Shown: positions 1 to 9,902, counted from the stretch's first letter. The stretch is DNA of 64,000 nucleotides from Adhaeribacter aerolatus (GCF_007991635.1 NZ_BJYS01000033.1:1-64000); one strand, 5' to 3'. Made by a program: numbers and translations. The notes: generated by a model not told the origin, from the sequence alone.

Positions 1-476
1 GGTATTTCTTTAAATAAATTATTTACTTCTTCTACTTCAACTTGAATAGTAATATCATCCTCAAAAAAGAGCCCATATTCTTTGCCACTTTGCTGTGCTA
101 TTTCCCATGCTTTAAAATGAGAAAACAAACAACCAATACTGCCCTTTGTCAAAAATTTTTTAGACCTAGGGGAAATTAAGCTTTCTGAAAAATAATCATT
201 ATGCAAAGACTTGCCATGTACTGCATCAACAAATATAAAATTTACTTTATTCTGCAATATGTTTATGATTCTCCTCCTTCTGTCATTCCTAAAATTTAAT
301 GAGATAACATAACAAGGTAATTCATGTAACCTAATCTGGATACTTTCAACTTCTACGCCACTAACCTTCCTTTTAGTATTATAAAATCCATAAATTATTC
401 TCAGCAAATTCTTTAAAGTATAATTGAGAGCTAACCCATTTAATATTCTCCTTTTAAATTTATACATTAGTCTCAT
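1..476 (-). CDS. Glycosyltransferase family 25 protein (partial, C-terminus beyond window)
   Basis: The reading frame is open through the left edge; about 158 residues are visible. After a basic N-terminal stretch it shows the GT25 (LPS glycosyltransferase) pattern: CYVISLNFRNDRR near residue 53, then FVDAVHG, GSIGCLFSHFKAWE, and the acidic FFEDD motif that binds metal and sugar nucleotide. Such enzymes transfer sugars onto lipopolysaccharide or capsule at the cytoplasmic face. The ATG at 476 was chosen because the ATG at 480 is out of frame and stops after six codons. The gene is visibly more AT-rich than everything to its right, which fits a transferred surface-glycan locus continuing to the left. 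The family call is fairly firm; the substrate is unknown. Confidence 0.75.
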   Translation of the reverse strand, partial: MRLMYKFKRRILNGLALNYTLKNLLRIIYGFYNTKRKVSGVEVESIQIRLHELPCYVISLNFRNDRRRRIINILQNKVNFIFVDAVHGKSLHNDYFSESLISPRSKKFLTKGSIGCLFSHFKAWEIAQQSGKEYGLFFEDDITIQVEVEEVNNLFKEI

Positions 477-560
477 TCATAATTTAATTTCATTATAATT
501 ATACACAAGCGGGACGCTCTCAAAAGCAAGAAAGACAATAAATATTAAAATATATAACAG

Positions 561-596
561 AAAAGGAGTCTGGATTTAATATTCCAGGCTCCTTTT
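561..596 (-). terminator. Rho-independent terminator hairpin
   Basis: Arms 561-574 and 583-596 pair over 14 bp with one G-T wobble around an 8-nt loop. The outer pairs are AAAA/TTTT, so it can work in both directions. It lies 19 bp beyond the stop of the aminotransferase remnant and is probably that gene's original terminator. Confidence 0.7.
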
Positions 597-614
597 CAGT
601 GAGAAGTAAAAATA

Positions 615-893
615 CTATTTTAAACTACTGCTGTTGGTGGCTGAGGTAGTTTCTTTTGCAATGGTCTGGATGGTACTCACCAGCCTATCTAAATCTTTTA
701 AAGGGGTATACACGTGCGGGGTAACGCGAACGCCGGCAATATTTTCCCAAACCGTGGCCGAGGTATGAATGCGGGCTCTTTTAAATAATTCGGAGGCTAA
801 ATCGCCGGGGGCAATTCCTTTCAGGGCAAAGGTGGAAATGGCCCCGGATAATTCCGGTTTAAGCGAGGTAATGGCCTGTGTATAAGGCCAGTT
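615..893 (-). pseudogene. Class V aminotransferase, C-terminal remnant
   Basis: About 92 codons run without a stop from the TGG near 890 to a TAG at 615-617. The translation reads like the C-terminal small domain of PLP-dependent class V aminotransferases (isopenicillin N epimerase/SufS-like), with the stretches GAISTFALKG and GVRVTPHVYTPLKDLDRLV. The frame is closed by a TAA at 897-899 and contains no start, and the catalytic lysine domain is missing. This is a truncated relic whose 3' end and terminator remain. The break lies near 890, beside a short GC-rich repeat. Confidence 0.65.
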
Positions 894-984
894 ACTTTAA
901 AAAGAATTTGTTAAGAATAGTTCTTCTATCCATCTTGAGAAACTAAATTCGGAATTTCGCAAATTTATCCTTTCAATCTTAAAT

Positions 985-1012
985 CCTCCCCCTACCCCCT
1001 CAAAAGGGGAAC
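985..1012. repeat. Short C-rich/G-rich hairpin repeat, copy 1
   Basis: A C-rich run followed by CCCCT (996-1000), loop CAAA, then AGGGG (1005-1009). A diverged copy lies at 16963-17002. Here it sits 40 bp past the end of the first SusCD operon and may help end that transcript. Confidence 0.4.
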
Positions 1013-1050
1013 CTTTAAATAACTTTGCGAAAATCCTGTTTATATTAAAC

Positions 1051-1491
1051 CTACTTAACCTGTACCCGCGCGGACTTGGTAAAAGCCTGACCTTTGTGGC
1101 TGCCCGAAAACTCTATGTTCACGGTATTACCTGCTTTTGGCGCGGCCAACCCTAATTCAGACCAGGTTTTGAAAAGAATTATTTTGCCCGCCTGGTCGGT
1201 GGTAAGGTCAGCTAAAGTGGTTGCGTTTAACTTTACCTTAATGGCTAAATTAGAAAGCGGAATAGAATCGATGCCTACTTCGTGGTTCAGGAGGCCGCTT
1301 TTATTTAATTCGTAAATAGTAGCGGATAAATTTACCGGTTCGGCAGCCGTAAAGGAAGAGCCTGCTACGGTTACCAGCACCGGCGATACCACCCTATCTA
1401 CCACCATGGCGTCTTCTTTTTCACAACTCATCAGCAAAAAGGCTGACCCTACCAGGCTTAAAAATAATTTAGAGATATATTTTGATTTCAT
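1051..1491 (-). CDS. Small lipoprotein of the first SusCD operon, unknown function
   Basis: 146 residues. A signal peptide ends in the lipobox LLMSC, so Cys23 is the predicted lipidated residue. The rest is a single domain rich in beta strands, with alternating hydrophobic residues and Ser/Thr/Asn; I recognise no family. It lies 33 bp after the SusD-like gene and on the same strand, so it is probably the last gene of the operon. Position and lipoprotein character suggest an accessory surface protein of the uptake complex; that role is inference. Confidence 0.7.
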   Translation of the reverse strand: MKSKYISKLFLSLVGSAFLLMSCEKEDAMVVDRVVSPVLVTVAGSSFTAAEPVNLSATIYELNKSGLLNHEVGIDSIPLSNLAIKVKLNATTLADLTTDQAGKIILFKTWSELGLAAPKAGNTVNIEFSGSHKGQAFTKSARVQVK

Positions 1492-1524
1492 GTTGCTTAC
1501 ATATTTGGTTCTGAAAATTGAATT

Positions 1525-3006
1525 TTACTTTTCTATCCACCACATTTTGGTCTTCTTGTCGTCGGCGCCGCCCATAAGGGTAATGCCTTCTTCTAATTTT
1601 GCCTTGTTCAAAGAATATTCTGAAGAAGGATATTGCAAACGGGTTGGCAGCACGCCATCGTTCAGGAAAATAGCCCGGGCATCAGGGGTTGGCAGAATTG
1701 GGTACCCGGTCCGGCGATATTCGGTCCAGGACTCAATACCCTGGCCAAACAAAGCGATCCACTTCTGGGTTAGAATATTTTCTTTCGTAGCGGGTCCAGC
1801 ATTCGTTAAATAATCAGCCGGCATGGTTAAACCGTACTGCCCGAAAGAAGCGGCAATCCCTTTCTCATAATATTCCTGCGCTTTAGTGGTGCCGCCTTCA
1901 ATATCACCGTCCAGGGCGGCTTCGGCCAAAATAAAGAGCAATTCGGAATAAGTCATAACCACACTGGGGGTAGTAGGTGCGGTAAAGTAAGTACCAATTT
2001 TAGCGCTATTCGCCAGGTAGGTAGTGGCAATCGCATCCGGCAAACCGTTGGGCACGCCTTCGTATTTACCGTTTACCGCTTGTCCGAAAACCGTTAAGCG
2101 GGTATCATTCAACGATTGTAATTTATCTACCAGGGTTTTGCTCAGGTTCCAGTCGGTGCGGCCGCCCTGAATCATTACTTCGTGCCATTCGTTGTTGCTC
2201 GGCCTTACGGTAGAATGCGTCAGCACGGCATAATCGGTGTTGCTGGTAAAGATGGGGTACTTTGCGGCATCGCTTAATATTTCCTGCATAATGGCTTTGG
2301 ATTCGGCGGGCTTTTTGGCCGCCTGCCGGTTGGCCAGTTTCAGGCGCAACGAATTGGCAAATTTTTTCCAGCGCAAAATATTGCCGTTAAACAAAATATC
2401 ACCCGTTACGGCCGGACCACCTACTACCAGCTTTTCGTTAGCCAAGGCCAGATCGTTCAGCAAGCCGGCATAAACTTCTTCCTGCGAATCGTACTTAGGC
2501 GTGTAAATTGGCGCTGAGCCGGTTCCTTGCAAGGCTTCGGTATAAGGCACAGCCCCGTAAATATCGGTCAGCAGCGAGAATACCCACGAACGCATCACTA
2601 GCCCGATACCTTCGTAATTGGTGTTAGGTGCCGTTCCTTCCGGCCCAGATTGCACCACAATCCGCTGAAAATTCAGGAGGGCATCGTTGTAAAAACCTTT
2701 CCAGTTGTTGGTGTAGTAGGCCGGGCTCATGTTGTAGTTGTCACCTTCGTCGGAATAAATATTCCGGGCTAAATATTGCACCCACAACATACCGCCATCC
2801 AGGTTAATCCGCTCAAAACGTTCGCGGTGGCCCCAATAACGGTCAATGCTGGTTTCGATGCCGGTGGGCAAGAGCACCGCTGAACTTACCGCGGTGGGCT
2901 TGTTCGGACTGGTGTTCATTTCGGCGAAGTCTTTGGTACAGGCTGTAGCCAGCAAAACCCCGGTGGCTAAAAAAATGGATTGCTTTACTTTTATATTTGC
3001 TTTCAT
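1525..3006 (-). CDS. SusD/RagB-like outer-membrane lipoprotein (SusD-like 2 type)
   Basis: 493 residues, normal length for the family. The signal peptide ends at LLATAC (Cys23) and is followed by DFAEMNTSPNKPT, typical of the SusD-like 2 subfamily. The C-terminal part carries the conserved MTYSELLFILAEAAL and WTEYRRTGYP stretches. SusD proteins are helical TPR-type lids on SusC that capture ligand at the cell surface. The stop of the SusC gene lies 48 bp upstream of this start. The substrate cannot be told from sequence, and no CAZyme or peptidase gene sits beside the pair. Confidence 0.92.
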   Translation of the reverse strand: MKANIKVKQSIFLATGVLLATACTKDFAEMNTSPNKPTAVSSAVLLPTGIETSIDRYWGHRERFERINLDGGMLWVQYLARNIYSDEGDNYNMSPAYYTNNWKGFYNDALLNFQRIVVQSGPEGTAPNTNYEGIGLVMRSWVFSLLTDIYGAVPYTEALQGTGSAPIYTPKYDSQEEVYAGLLNDLALANEKLVVGGPAVTGDILFNGNILRWKKFANSLRLKLANRQAAKKPAESKAIMQEILSDAAKYPIFTSNTDYAVLTHSTVRPSNNEWHEVMIQGGRTDWNLSKTLVDKLQSLNDTRLTVFGQAVNGKYEGVPNGLPDAIATTYLANSAKIGTYFTAPTTPSVVMTYSELLFILAEAALDGDIEGGTTKAQEYYEKGIAASFGQYGLTMPADYLTNAGPATKENILTQKWIALFGQGIESWTEYRRTGYPILPTPDARAIFLNDGVLPTRLQYPSSEYSLNKAKLEEGITLMGGADDKKTKMWWIEK

Positions 3007-3054
3007 AAAGATAAATCTGATGTTAAAAATCTATAATCCTCTGGCTGAATCCGT

Positions 3055-6000
3055 TTAGAACTTAATATCTAAGCTCACGCCCATACTGCGGCTGTTTGGC
3101 AACTGGCCGTAGGTAAAGCCCTGGGCATTACCGCCCTGTGAGTCTACTTCGGGGTCGATGTGCGGATTATTTCGGAACAGGATAGCCAAGTTACGGCCAA
3201 CTAACGATACCCTTGCCGATTGCGCCTTGATGCGGTTAGTCAGGAACGCTGGCAGTTGATAGCCTAAGCTTACTTCCCTCAGTTTCACGTAGCTGGCATC
3301 AATAATAGCGGCTTCGTGGTAAGTGCGCGGGTTGTTGTAGCTGTAAAATAATTTGGCATCGGCAATTACATCGTTTGGCACATATTCGGGCGCATCGGCG
3401 GTGCCAATATTTTTAACGCCTTTGCCAATTACCCCTTCTTCGCGGCCTACCGCGGTTTCTTCGTACTGGCCGGTCCAGCGGGCAGTTCCGGTTCCTTCGT
3501 CGTAAATATCACCGCCTTTGCGAATATCAATCAGAGCACTCAGCGTAATTCCTTTGTAGGTGAAGGAGTTGGAAAAACCGCCAATCCAGTCGGGTTGAAT
3601 ATTACCCAGAACGGCTTGACCAGGGGCTAAACTAGGCGTACCCAAAACTTTGTCGTAAATAATCTGGCCATCGGGTGAGCGCATGAAAGCATTGCCGTAG
3701 AATGTACCGTAAGCCTGACCTACGCGTGCTTCCGACGAAAGGCCGCGAGTGGTATATAAAGTGTAAGTAGTTAAACCTTCGGCCAATTCTACTACCATGC
3801 TGCGGTTGCGCGCGTAGTTCAACGATACTTCCCACTGGAAACCGTTAGGTAATTGTAAAGGTGTACCGCTCAGCATTAACTCTACCCCTTTGTTGGTTAC
3901 TTCCCCGGCATTTAGGAACCGGCGGTTATAACCGGTGGCTTTCGATATTTCCACGCCCAGAATCTGATCTTTCGTGCTCTTAGTATAATAGGTAGCATCT
4001 AAACCAATCCGGCCACCCAGGAAACGCACATCCGCGCCAAACTCGGTACCGGTAGTTATTTCGGGTTTTAAAGCCGCGTTGTTGATATCGGTGCTTTCAC
4101 CGAAGGCCGGCAAGGAGCCGTTCCAGGGCGTTTTGGATTCATACAACTGATACAACTGGTAAGGATCAGCATCGTTACCTACCTGCGCCCAGCTGGCTCT
4201 TAATTTCGCAAACGACAAGGTATTGCTGTTCATGCCCATTAAATCCGTTACCACCGCACTTAAGGAAACCGACGGGTAGAAGAATGAATTATTGTTAGCC
4301 GGCAGCGTACTGGACCAGTCGTTTCGGCCGGTTACATCCAAAAACAAGGCGTTGCGGAAACCAAACTGTGCTGCGCCAAACAAGCTTTGCACATTAAATT
4401 CTTCGATTGAACTTTCGTTGGTATTTGGCACGGCGTTATTGTTCAGGGTATAAAGCCCGTCAATTACCAATTGAGCTACCGAAGCATAATTGCGCTTGTA
4501 ATAGTTGTTGCGGTAAATACCACCGGCCTGGCCGTTGATGGAGAAATTTTCACCAAAATCCTTTTTATAAGTCAGCATTAAATCGTGGTTGGTTTCCTGG
4601 TTCCGGAGCACCTCTTCGTTGTAAGCCCCAAACAAGCGGTTGCCGTTCGAAACCCGCTCCCAGTTAGTCACATTTATCCGGGTATCCGACCACATATCGG
4701 TTCCGCTCCGCAACATTAAACTAAAGTTGCTGTTAATCTCGTAGCTAAGCGACATATTACCCCGCAGCCGGTCTTTATCGTTGCTGTTAGGCAAATAATC
4801 CTGCTGGTAAAAAGGGTTGCTAAAAAAAGTATGTTGCCAGTTAGGTGGCAGGTTATCGCCGGGCCGCTGAATATGCACTCCGGTGTAATCGCGCCAATTT
4901 TTCAGTTGATCCCAGGAAACAGACCGGTGTGACCAGATAAACTGCTGGCCGGATTGGAAAGACCGGTTGTCGGAACCAGATTTAATATATTCGCCGCTGA
5001 CGGTGGCTTTTAACTTGGGTGTCAGGTTATAAGCCGAGCTCAGGTTGATGTTATTCCGCCGGAAATCGTTGTTGTACATAATACCAGTTTGGTCGAGGCG
5101 ACCTAAGGATAGGCGGAAGCTGCCTTTGTCGTTGCCACCTGTAAGGGCCACCGAGTTCACAAAAGTCTGGCCGGTTTCCCAATATTCTTCCCAGTTGTCG
5201 GGCTGCGGCGTTAAGGGTGCCACCCCGGTTCCGGTCCACCATTGGCGTACCAAACGGCCGTCCATTGGGGCACCCCAGCTTTCGTCGGTACCTTCCGTAC
5301 CCGATAAAGGCGCATTTGGCCCGTAAGCGGCGCGGTATTGCTCAATTTCCAGCGGGTCGGTTATAGATCCGCTCCGGCCGTTGTTGTACCAGGTGCGGTA
5401 GCCGTTACCGCCGCCGTAAATATCCTGAAAATCAGGCTCTACCAAAGGCCGCTCGGCCGTTACACTCGAACTAATTTCGACCCCAATTCCTTTAGTGCCA
5501 GCACCGTTTTTAGTTGTAATTAATATTACTCCGTTGGCTGCCCGCGAACCGTATAAAGCTGCTGCATTTGGTCCTTTCAATACCGACATAGAGGCAATAT
5601 TTTCGGGGTTTACTTCCGAAATACCGCCGCCATACCGGTTATTGTTTGATTGCTGAATCGGAACACCATCTATTACCACCAGCGGCTGGTTATTCCGGCT
5701 TACAGAGCCCATACCGCGGATTACAATATTAGAGCTGCTGCCCGGACCACCGTTGGAGCTTACCTGCACCCCGGCTACCCGGCCGGACAAGCTATTTACC
5801 ACGTTGGAGGATTTTACCTGGGCTAATTTCTCGCCGCTCACTTCCTGGATGGTATAGCCCAGCGCTTTTTTCTCTCTTTCAATACCAAAGGCGGTAATTA
5901 CCACTTCGCCGAGTTGTTTGGCATCCATGGCCATTTCCACGTTCAGGGTTGTTTTGTTACCTAATGCTACTTCCTGGGTAGCGTAGCCAATAAAAGAAAA

Positions 6001-6207
6001 TACCAGGGTACTGTTGGCGGGAGCTTCTAAGGCAAAGGAACCTTCCAAATCGGAAGCGGTACCGGTATTGGTGCCTTTCACTAATACGGTTACCCCAGGC
6101 AAAGCACCGCCGCCGGCTTCGGTAACCTTGCCGGTAATTTTTGAATTTTGCGCCATTGCCTGCGATATGCATAACATGACAAGGAACAGGGATAGAATTC
6201 TTTTCAT
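3055..6207 (-). CDS. SusC/RagA-family TonB-linked outer-membrane transporter
   Basis: 1050 residues. Signal peptide 1-20, carboxypeptidase-regulatory-like beta-sandwich domain about 23-100 (GKVTEAGGGALPGVTV), TonB-dependent plug about 115-230 (VIRGMGSV, VVIDGVPI, ALYGSRAANGVI), then a long barrel ending in aromatic Phe. It imports a large ligand with its SusD partner, powered by TonB. There is no STN signalling domain, unlike the second SusC in this window, and no sigma/anti-sigma pair nearby, so regulation must differ. It is the first gene of the operon, behind a 618-bp AT-rich upstream region. Confidence 0.95.
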   Translation of the reverse strand: MKRILSLFLVMLCISQAMAQNSKITGKVTEAGGGALPGVTVLVKGTNTGTASDLEGSFALEAPANSTLVFSFIGYATQEVALGNKTTLNVEMAMDAKQLGEVVITAFGIEREKKALGYTIQEVSGEKLAQVKSSNVVNSLSGRVAGVQVSSNGGPGSSSNIVIRGMGSVSRNNQPLVVIDGVPIQQSNNNRYGGGISEVNPENIASMSVLKGPNAAALYGSRAANGVILITTKNGAGTKGIGVEISSSVTAERPLVEPDFQDIYGGGNGYRTWYNNGRSGSITDPLEIEQYRAAYGPNAPLSGTEGTDESWGAPMDGRLVRQWWTGTGVAPLTPQPDNWEEYWETGQTFVNSVALTGGNDKGSFRLSLGRLDQTGIMYNNDFRRNNINLSSAYNLTPKLKATVSGEYIKSGSDNRSFQSGQQFIWSHRSVSWDQLKNWRDYTGVHIQRPGDNLPPNWQHTFFSNPFYQQDYLPNSNDKDRLRGNMSLSYEINSNFSLMLRSGTDMWSDTRINVTNWERVSNGNRLFGAYNEEVLRNQETNHDLMLTYKKDFGENFSINGQAGGIYRNNYYKRNYASVAQLVIDGLYTLNNNAVPNTNESSIEEFNVQSLFGAAQFGFRNALFLDVTGRNDWSSTLPANNNSFFYPSVSLSAVVTDLMGMNSNTLSFAKLRASWAQVGNDADPYQLYQLYESKTPWNGSLPAFGESTDINNAALKPEITTGTEFGADVRFLGGRIGLDATYYTKSTKDQILGVEISKATGYNRRFLNAGEVTNKGVELMLSGTPLQLPNGFQWEVSLNYARNRSMVVELAEGLTTYTLYTTRGLSSEARVGQAYGTFYGNAFMRSPDGQIIYDKVLGTPSLAPGQAVLGNIQPDWIGGFSNSFTYKGITLSALIDIRKGGDIYDEGTGTARWTGQYEETAVGREEGVIGKGVKNIGTADAPEYVPNDVIADAKLFYSYNNPRTYHEAAIIDASYVKLREVSLGYQLPAFLTNRIKAQSARVSLVGRNLAILFRNNPHIDPEVDSQGGNAQGFTYGQLPNSRSMGVSLDIKF

Positions 6208-6825
6208 AAAGTCACTTTTTAGTCCTGAAACTGTTTAAAGATGATAAGGCGTAAGGGCAATAGATTTTACTACCCCACTAAATAATAGGTTTGTTTGCTT
6301 GTAAGAGGAACAGATTTTTTTTTGAAAATTTGTTAAATATATATCTACATAGTTAAATTATTTTAACTATAAAGGCAATACAATTTAAAAATTTACAATA
6401 CAGTTAAATAGTAGAAAAATCTGTAAGGTCAGACTGACAGGGAGGCAGATATCCAGGAGCATATATTAAAATTTTTTAATGATATATATACCATCTGAAT
6501 ATTCATAATTTTTAAAACACCCTAAGATTTATATCGGATATTATAAAATATTGTAAACAAATGAATAATTAACCTTATGAATAAGGTCATTTAATTTAAA
6601 ATACAGACGAAAAGTCATAACCCACCTGTATTTTCATACAACATCTAAATTCTATCAACCTACTCGAAACTATATTATTTTTTGATTGACATGTTTATAC
6701 CTTAAAAACTTACTTAGTTTGTTTCGCCTTAACTGAAAAACAGAAAGGCCATTACTTCCGGGGCGGTGATTCCAAGGAAAGTAATGGCCTGCTAATATTT
6801 AAGGCGTTCTGTAAACGTGAGTCTT
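6208..6825. other. Intergenic region upstream of SusC
   Basis: 618 bp of AT-rich sequence. It contains the terminator of the neighbouring ATPase gene (6746-6790) and must hold the promoter of the SusC operon, but no match to TAnnTTTG was found on the minus strand near 6207. No ORF of protein-like composition was seen. Confidence 0.5.
6746..6790 (-). terminator. Terminator of the P-type ATPase gene
   Basis: Perfect 12-bp arms AGGCCATTACTT (6746-6757) and AAGTAATGGCCT (6779-6790). On the minus strand the stem is followed by a T-rich stretch. It begins 36 bp past the ATPase stop codon. Confidence 0.8.
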
Positions 6826-9438
6826 TTACAACTCGGAGGTGCTTACTGCAAGGGCAACTTTAGCGCGGGCGCACCTTTTAAATAATTTCTCAATTTCAAC
6901 GGCAAAGAAAACAATACTGGAAACGGCAAGCACCAGACCTAATTCTTCTAAACTTAAAGGTTTGGTCCGGAAAATGGGATTTAAAACCGGCACGTAAATA
7001 GTAAGTAATTGCAGCACTACGGTGAGGAGCAGCGCCCCGAGTAAAGGTTTATTGCTGAATAAGCCTTGCCGGAAGAGAGATTGGTCATCGGAGCGAATGG
7101 CGAGCAAGTGGCCCATCTGGCTAAAACATAACACCGAAAAAACCATGGTTTGCCAGTTCTCCGGATCGTGTTTTATGGCCCATGCCTGCGTACCAATACA
7201 TAGTAATCCGAGCAAAAGACCTACCCATAATATATGTATAGCCAAACCACCAGCAAATATATTTTTGGTAGGATTGCGGGGCGGCCGGTTCATAATATTG
7301 GTCTCGGCCGGCTCCGATGCCAATGCCAAACCAGGCAAGCCATCGGTTACCAGGTTAACCCACAAAATATGGATGGGCAGCAGCGGCACGGGCAAGCCAA
7401 AAAACGGTGCTAAAAAAATAGTCCAGATTTCGCCGGAGTTACCGGTTAAAACATATTTAATAAAGCGTAGAATATTATCGAATATCTTGCGTCCGCTCCG
7501 CACCGCCTTCACTATGGTGGTAAAATTATCGTCGAGCAATATCATGTGGGCGGCTTCTTTCGAAACTTCGGTTCCGTTGATGCCCATGGCAACGCCAATA
7601 TCGGCATTCTTTAAAGCCGGGGCGTCGTTTACGCCGTCGCCGGTCATGGCTACAAACTGGTCTTTATCCTGTAGGCCTTTTATTATTTTTAATTTTTGTT
7701 CGGGACTTACCCGCGCATACACTTTTACTTTAAGCACTATTTTTTCAAAATCCTCCTGGCTCAGCGCAGCCAGTTCGGTGCCGGTTAAAATCAGGTCGTC
7801 TTCCGACTGAATAATGCCAATGGTGCGGGCAATGGCGCTGGCTGTAAGCGGATGGTCGCCGGTAATCATTACCGGAATAATGCCGGCATGGCGGCATTGG
7901 GCTACGGCATCTTTGGCTTCTTCGCGGGCCGGATCGATTAAGCCGGCAAAGCCCACAAAACGGATATCGTTTTCTACCTGACCGGCGGTGATTTTTTCCG
8001 GCAGGGTATCCATTAATTTAACACCGTACCCGAGCACCCGCAAGCCTTCGGAGGCCAACTTATCAGCCGCTTCCTGCCACACCCCAATTTTAGGCTCATC
8101 TTCGGGGGCCAGTTTATTAAAAAGTACATCGGTGGCGCCTTTGGTAATAACTAAATATCCGTTTTGAAAAGCATGCACCGTCGTCATCAGTTTCCGCTGC
8201 GAATCGAAAGGCAATTCGGTATAACGAGGCAGTTTTACTTCCCAATCGGGCCGCAGAAAGTTCTTGGCCGCCGCATATTCGTAAAGCGCCGTTTCGGTCG
8301 ATTCGCCCAAAATATTACCTTCTTCGTTGCGGGTAACATCGTTGTTCAGGGCCATACAAATTAATAGCAGTTCTTCTTTGGCGTAAGGAACCTCCGGCAG
8401 GTTTACCGCTACGGCTACGGCAGCTTGCACCGTCATTTTATTAATCGTAAGCGTACCCGTTTTGTCGGAGCAGATATAAGTAACCGAACCCAGCGTTTCT
8501 ACAGCCGGCAGTTTCCGGATGAGGGCATTTTGGATAACCATGCGTTTAGCGCCCAAAGCCAGCGAAATGGTTACCACTGCCGGCAAGGCCTCCGGAATAG
8601 CCGCTACCGCCAGCGAAATGGCCGTCATGAGCATAACCAGTACAGCTTCGCCCCGCAATACCCCCATCACAAAAACAATGATGCATATAAATATGATCAC
8701 AATGGTCAGGCGCTTACCAAAGGCCGCCAGTCTTTTTTGCAGCGGCGTGGTGGTATCTTCGCCCTGAATCATTTTGGCAATATTGCCCAGTTCGGTGCCC
8801 ATACCCGTACCCGTAACGTACCCTACACCGCGGCCGCTCGTAATATTAGTACCCTTATATGCCAGGTTTATCCGGTCGCCGAGTGGGTATTCGCCGGGCG
8901 GCAAAGCTTTAACATCTTTATCTATGTTATGCGATTCGCCGGTCAAAGCCGATTCGTCTACTTTTAACTGGTGCGTTATTATAAGCCGTAAATCAGCCGG
9001 CACAATATCACCTCCTTCGAGTAAAACTTTGTCGCCGGGTACCAATTCTGCCGAAGGAATGGTAACAGTCTGGCCGTTCCGGATTACTTTGGAAGCCGGC
9101 GAGGTCATTTTTTTCAGGGCTTCCATCGCTTTTTCGGCCCGGTATTCCTGCACAAAACCCATGATGGTATTCAGCAGAACTATAGCCAGAATAATAAAGG
9201 TATCGGTCCATTCGCCGAGTAAACCCGAAATAATAGAAGCTACAATCAGCACCAAAATCATAAAATCGGCCAACTGATCCAGCACCATGCGCCACCAGGG
9301 TTTCCGTTTTTGTTCCTCCATCTGGTTATAGCCATGTTGCTCCAGGCGGCGGGCAATTTCAGCGGTCGTTAAACCATTAGGGTTGGTTTTAAGAGCTGCA
9401 ATGGTATCGTCGGGGGTTAACAGGTGCCAGTCTTTCAT
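6826..9438 (-). CDS. Calcium-type (P2A) cation-transporting P-type ATPase
   Basis: 870 residues, full length. N-terminal cation-ATPase domain; actuator loop TGES at 166-169; PEALP in M4 at 282-286; phosphorylation motif CSDKTGT with Asp325; nucleotide-binding KGA at 433-435; MITGDHPLT; hinge GDGVNDAP at 600-607. In M5 the NSGE motif and in M6 the NLVTD motif keep the Asn, Glu, Thr and Asp used for Ca2+ by SERCA-like pumps, so Ca2+ export is the best guess; Mn2+ cannot be excluded. It stands alone with its own terminator. The ATG at 9438 fits the usual N-terminus of the family. Confidence 0.93.
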   Translation of the reverse strand: MKDWHLLTPDDTIAALKTNPNGLTTAEIARRLEQHGYNQMEEQKRKPWWRMVLDQLADFMILVLIVASIISGLLGEWTDTFIILAIVLLNTIMGFVQEYRAEKAMEALKKMTSPASKVIRNGQTVTIPSAELVPGDKVLLEGGDIVPADLRLIITHQLKVDESALTGESHNIDKDVKALPPGEYPLGDRINLAYKGTNITSGRGVGYVTGTGMGTELGNIAKMIQGEDTTTPLQKRLAAFGKRLTIVIIFICIIVFVMGVLRGEAVLVMLMTAISLAVAAIPEALPAVVTISLALGAKRMVIQNALIRKLPAVETLGSVTYICSDKTGTLTINKMTVQAAVAVAVNLPEVPYAKEELLLICMALNNDVTRNEEGNILGESTETALYEYAAAKNFLRPDWEVKLPRYTELPFDSQRKLMTTVHAFQNGYLVITKGATDVLFNKLAPEDEPKIGVWQEAADKLASEGLRVLGYGVKLMDTLPEKITAGQVENDIRFVGFAGLIDPAREEAKDAVAQCRHAGIIPVMITGDHPLTASAIARTIGIIQSEDDLILTGTELAALSQEDFEKIVLKVKVYARVSPEQKLKIIKGLQDKDQFVAMTGDGVNDAPALKNADIGVAMGINGTEVSKEAAHMILLDDNFTTIVKAVRSGRKIFDNILRFIKYVLTGNSGEIWTIFLAPFFGLPVPLLPIHILWVNLVTDGLPGLALASEPAETNIMNRPPRNPTKNIFAGGLAIHILWVGLLLGLLCIGTQAWAIKHDPENWQTMVFSVLCFSQMGHLLAIRSDDQSLFRQGLFSNKPLLGALLLTVVLQLLTIYVPVLNPIFRTKPLSLEELGLVLAVSSIVFFAVEIEKLFKRCARAKVALAVSTSEL

Positions 9439-9569
9439 CCGGATTAAGGTTATGGTAAAACGATGATCGTAAAGAGAGTCTTTATTACGAATTATATACT
9501 TATAGGCTGATACCTGCTTCTAAGCCCGGGAAATAATGGTAATGAAGGATAATAATGCTTAGGGTTTAT

Positions 9570-9902
9570 TTATTTGCTTTTAATCCGGATAAAGCCGCGG
9601 TCGTAAATTCGTTTGCCGCTAACCGCATCAAAAACATACCAGATATCTGCAACGTGGGTGGGAGTTGTATAGGAGGTTACAAATTCTTCGCTACCGTTTA
9701 TAGTTTTATAATCCGTTACCATTTCGTAACCGTCGGCCAGAGCCTGTTGATGGGCTTCTTCCTCATCGTCAGATTGGTCGAGGTAATTGTTGTAAACCTG
9801 GTGGTAAGCGTCGGTTACTGTTTCGTATAAGCGCTGCAAAGCCGATGAGTCGAATTCCATAAAACCTTCCGCATCTCTCGTCCATTTACCTTGTGTTTCC
9901 AT
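9570..9902 (-). CDS. Small acidic protein of unknown function
   Basis: 110 residues from the ATG at 9902. The same frame stays open to 10040, but that extension is AT-rich and unlike coding sequence, so the shorter start is preferred. The protein has an acidic middle (DQSDDEEEA) and a C-terminal part reading like a small alpha/beta fold (YVFDAVSGKRIYDRGFI). There is no signal peptide or membrane segment and I recognise no family. It is divergent from the response regulator gene and upstream of the ATPase gene on the same strand. Confidence 0.6.
   Translation of the reverse strand: METQGKWTRDAEGFMEFDSSALQRLYETVTDAYHQVYNNYLDQSDDEEEAHQQALADGYEMVTDYKTINGSEEFVTSYTTPTHVADIWYVFDAVSGKRIYDRGFIRIKSK

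Noticed and set aside
6227-6239. GAAACTGTTTAAA resembles the tip of the MITE-like element at 37590-37729
   Set aside because: Only 13 nt match and no second inverted end was found nearby, so it may be chance.
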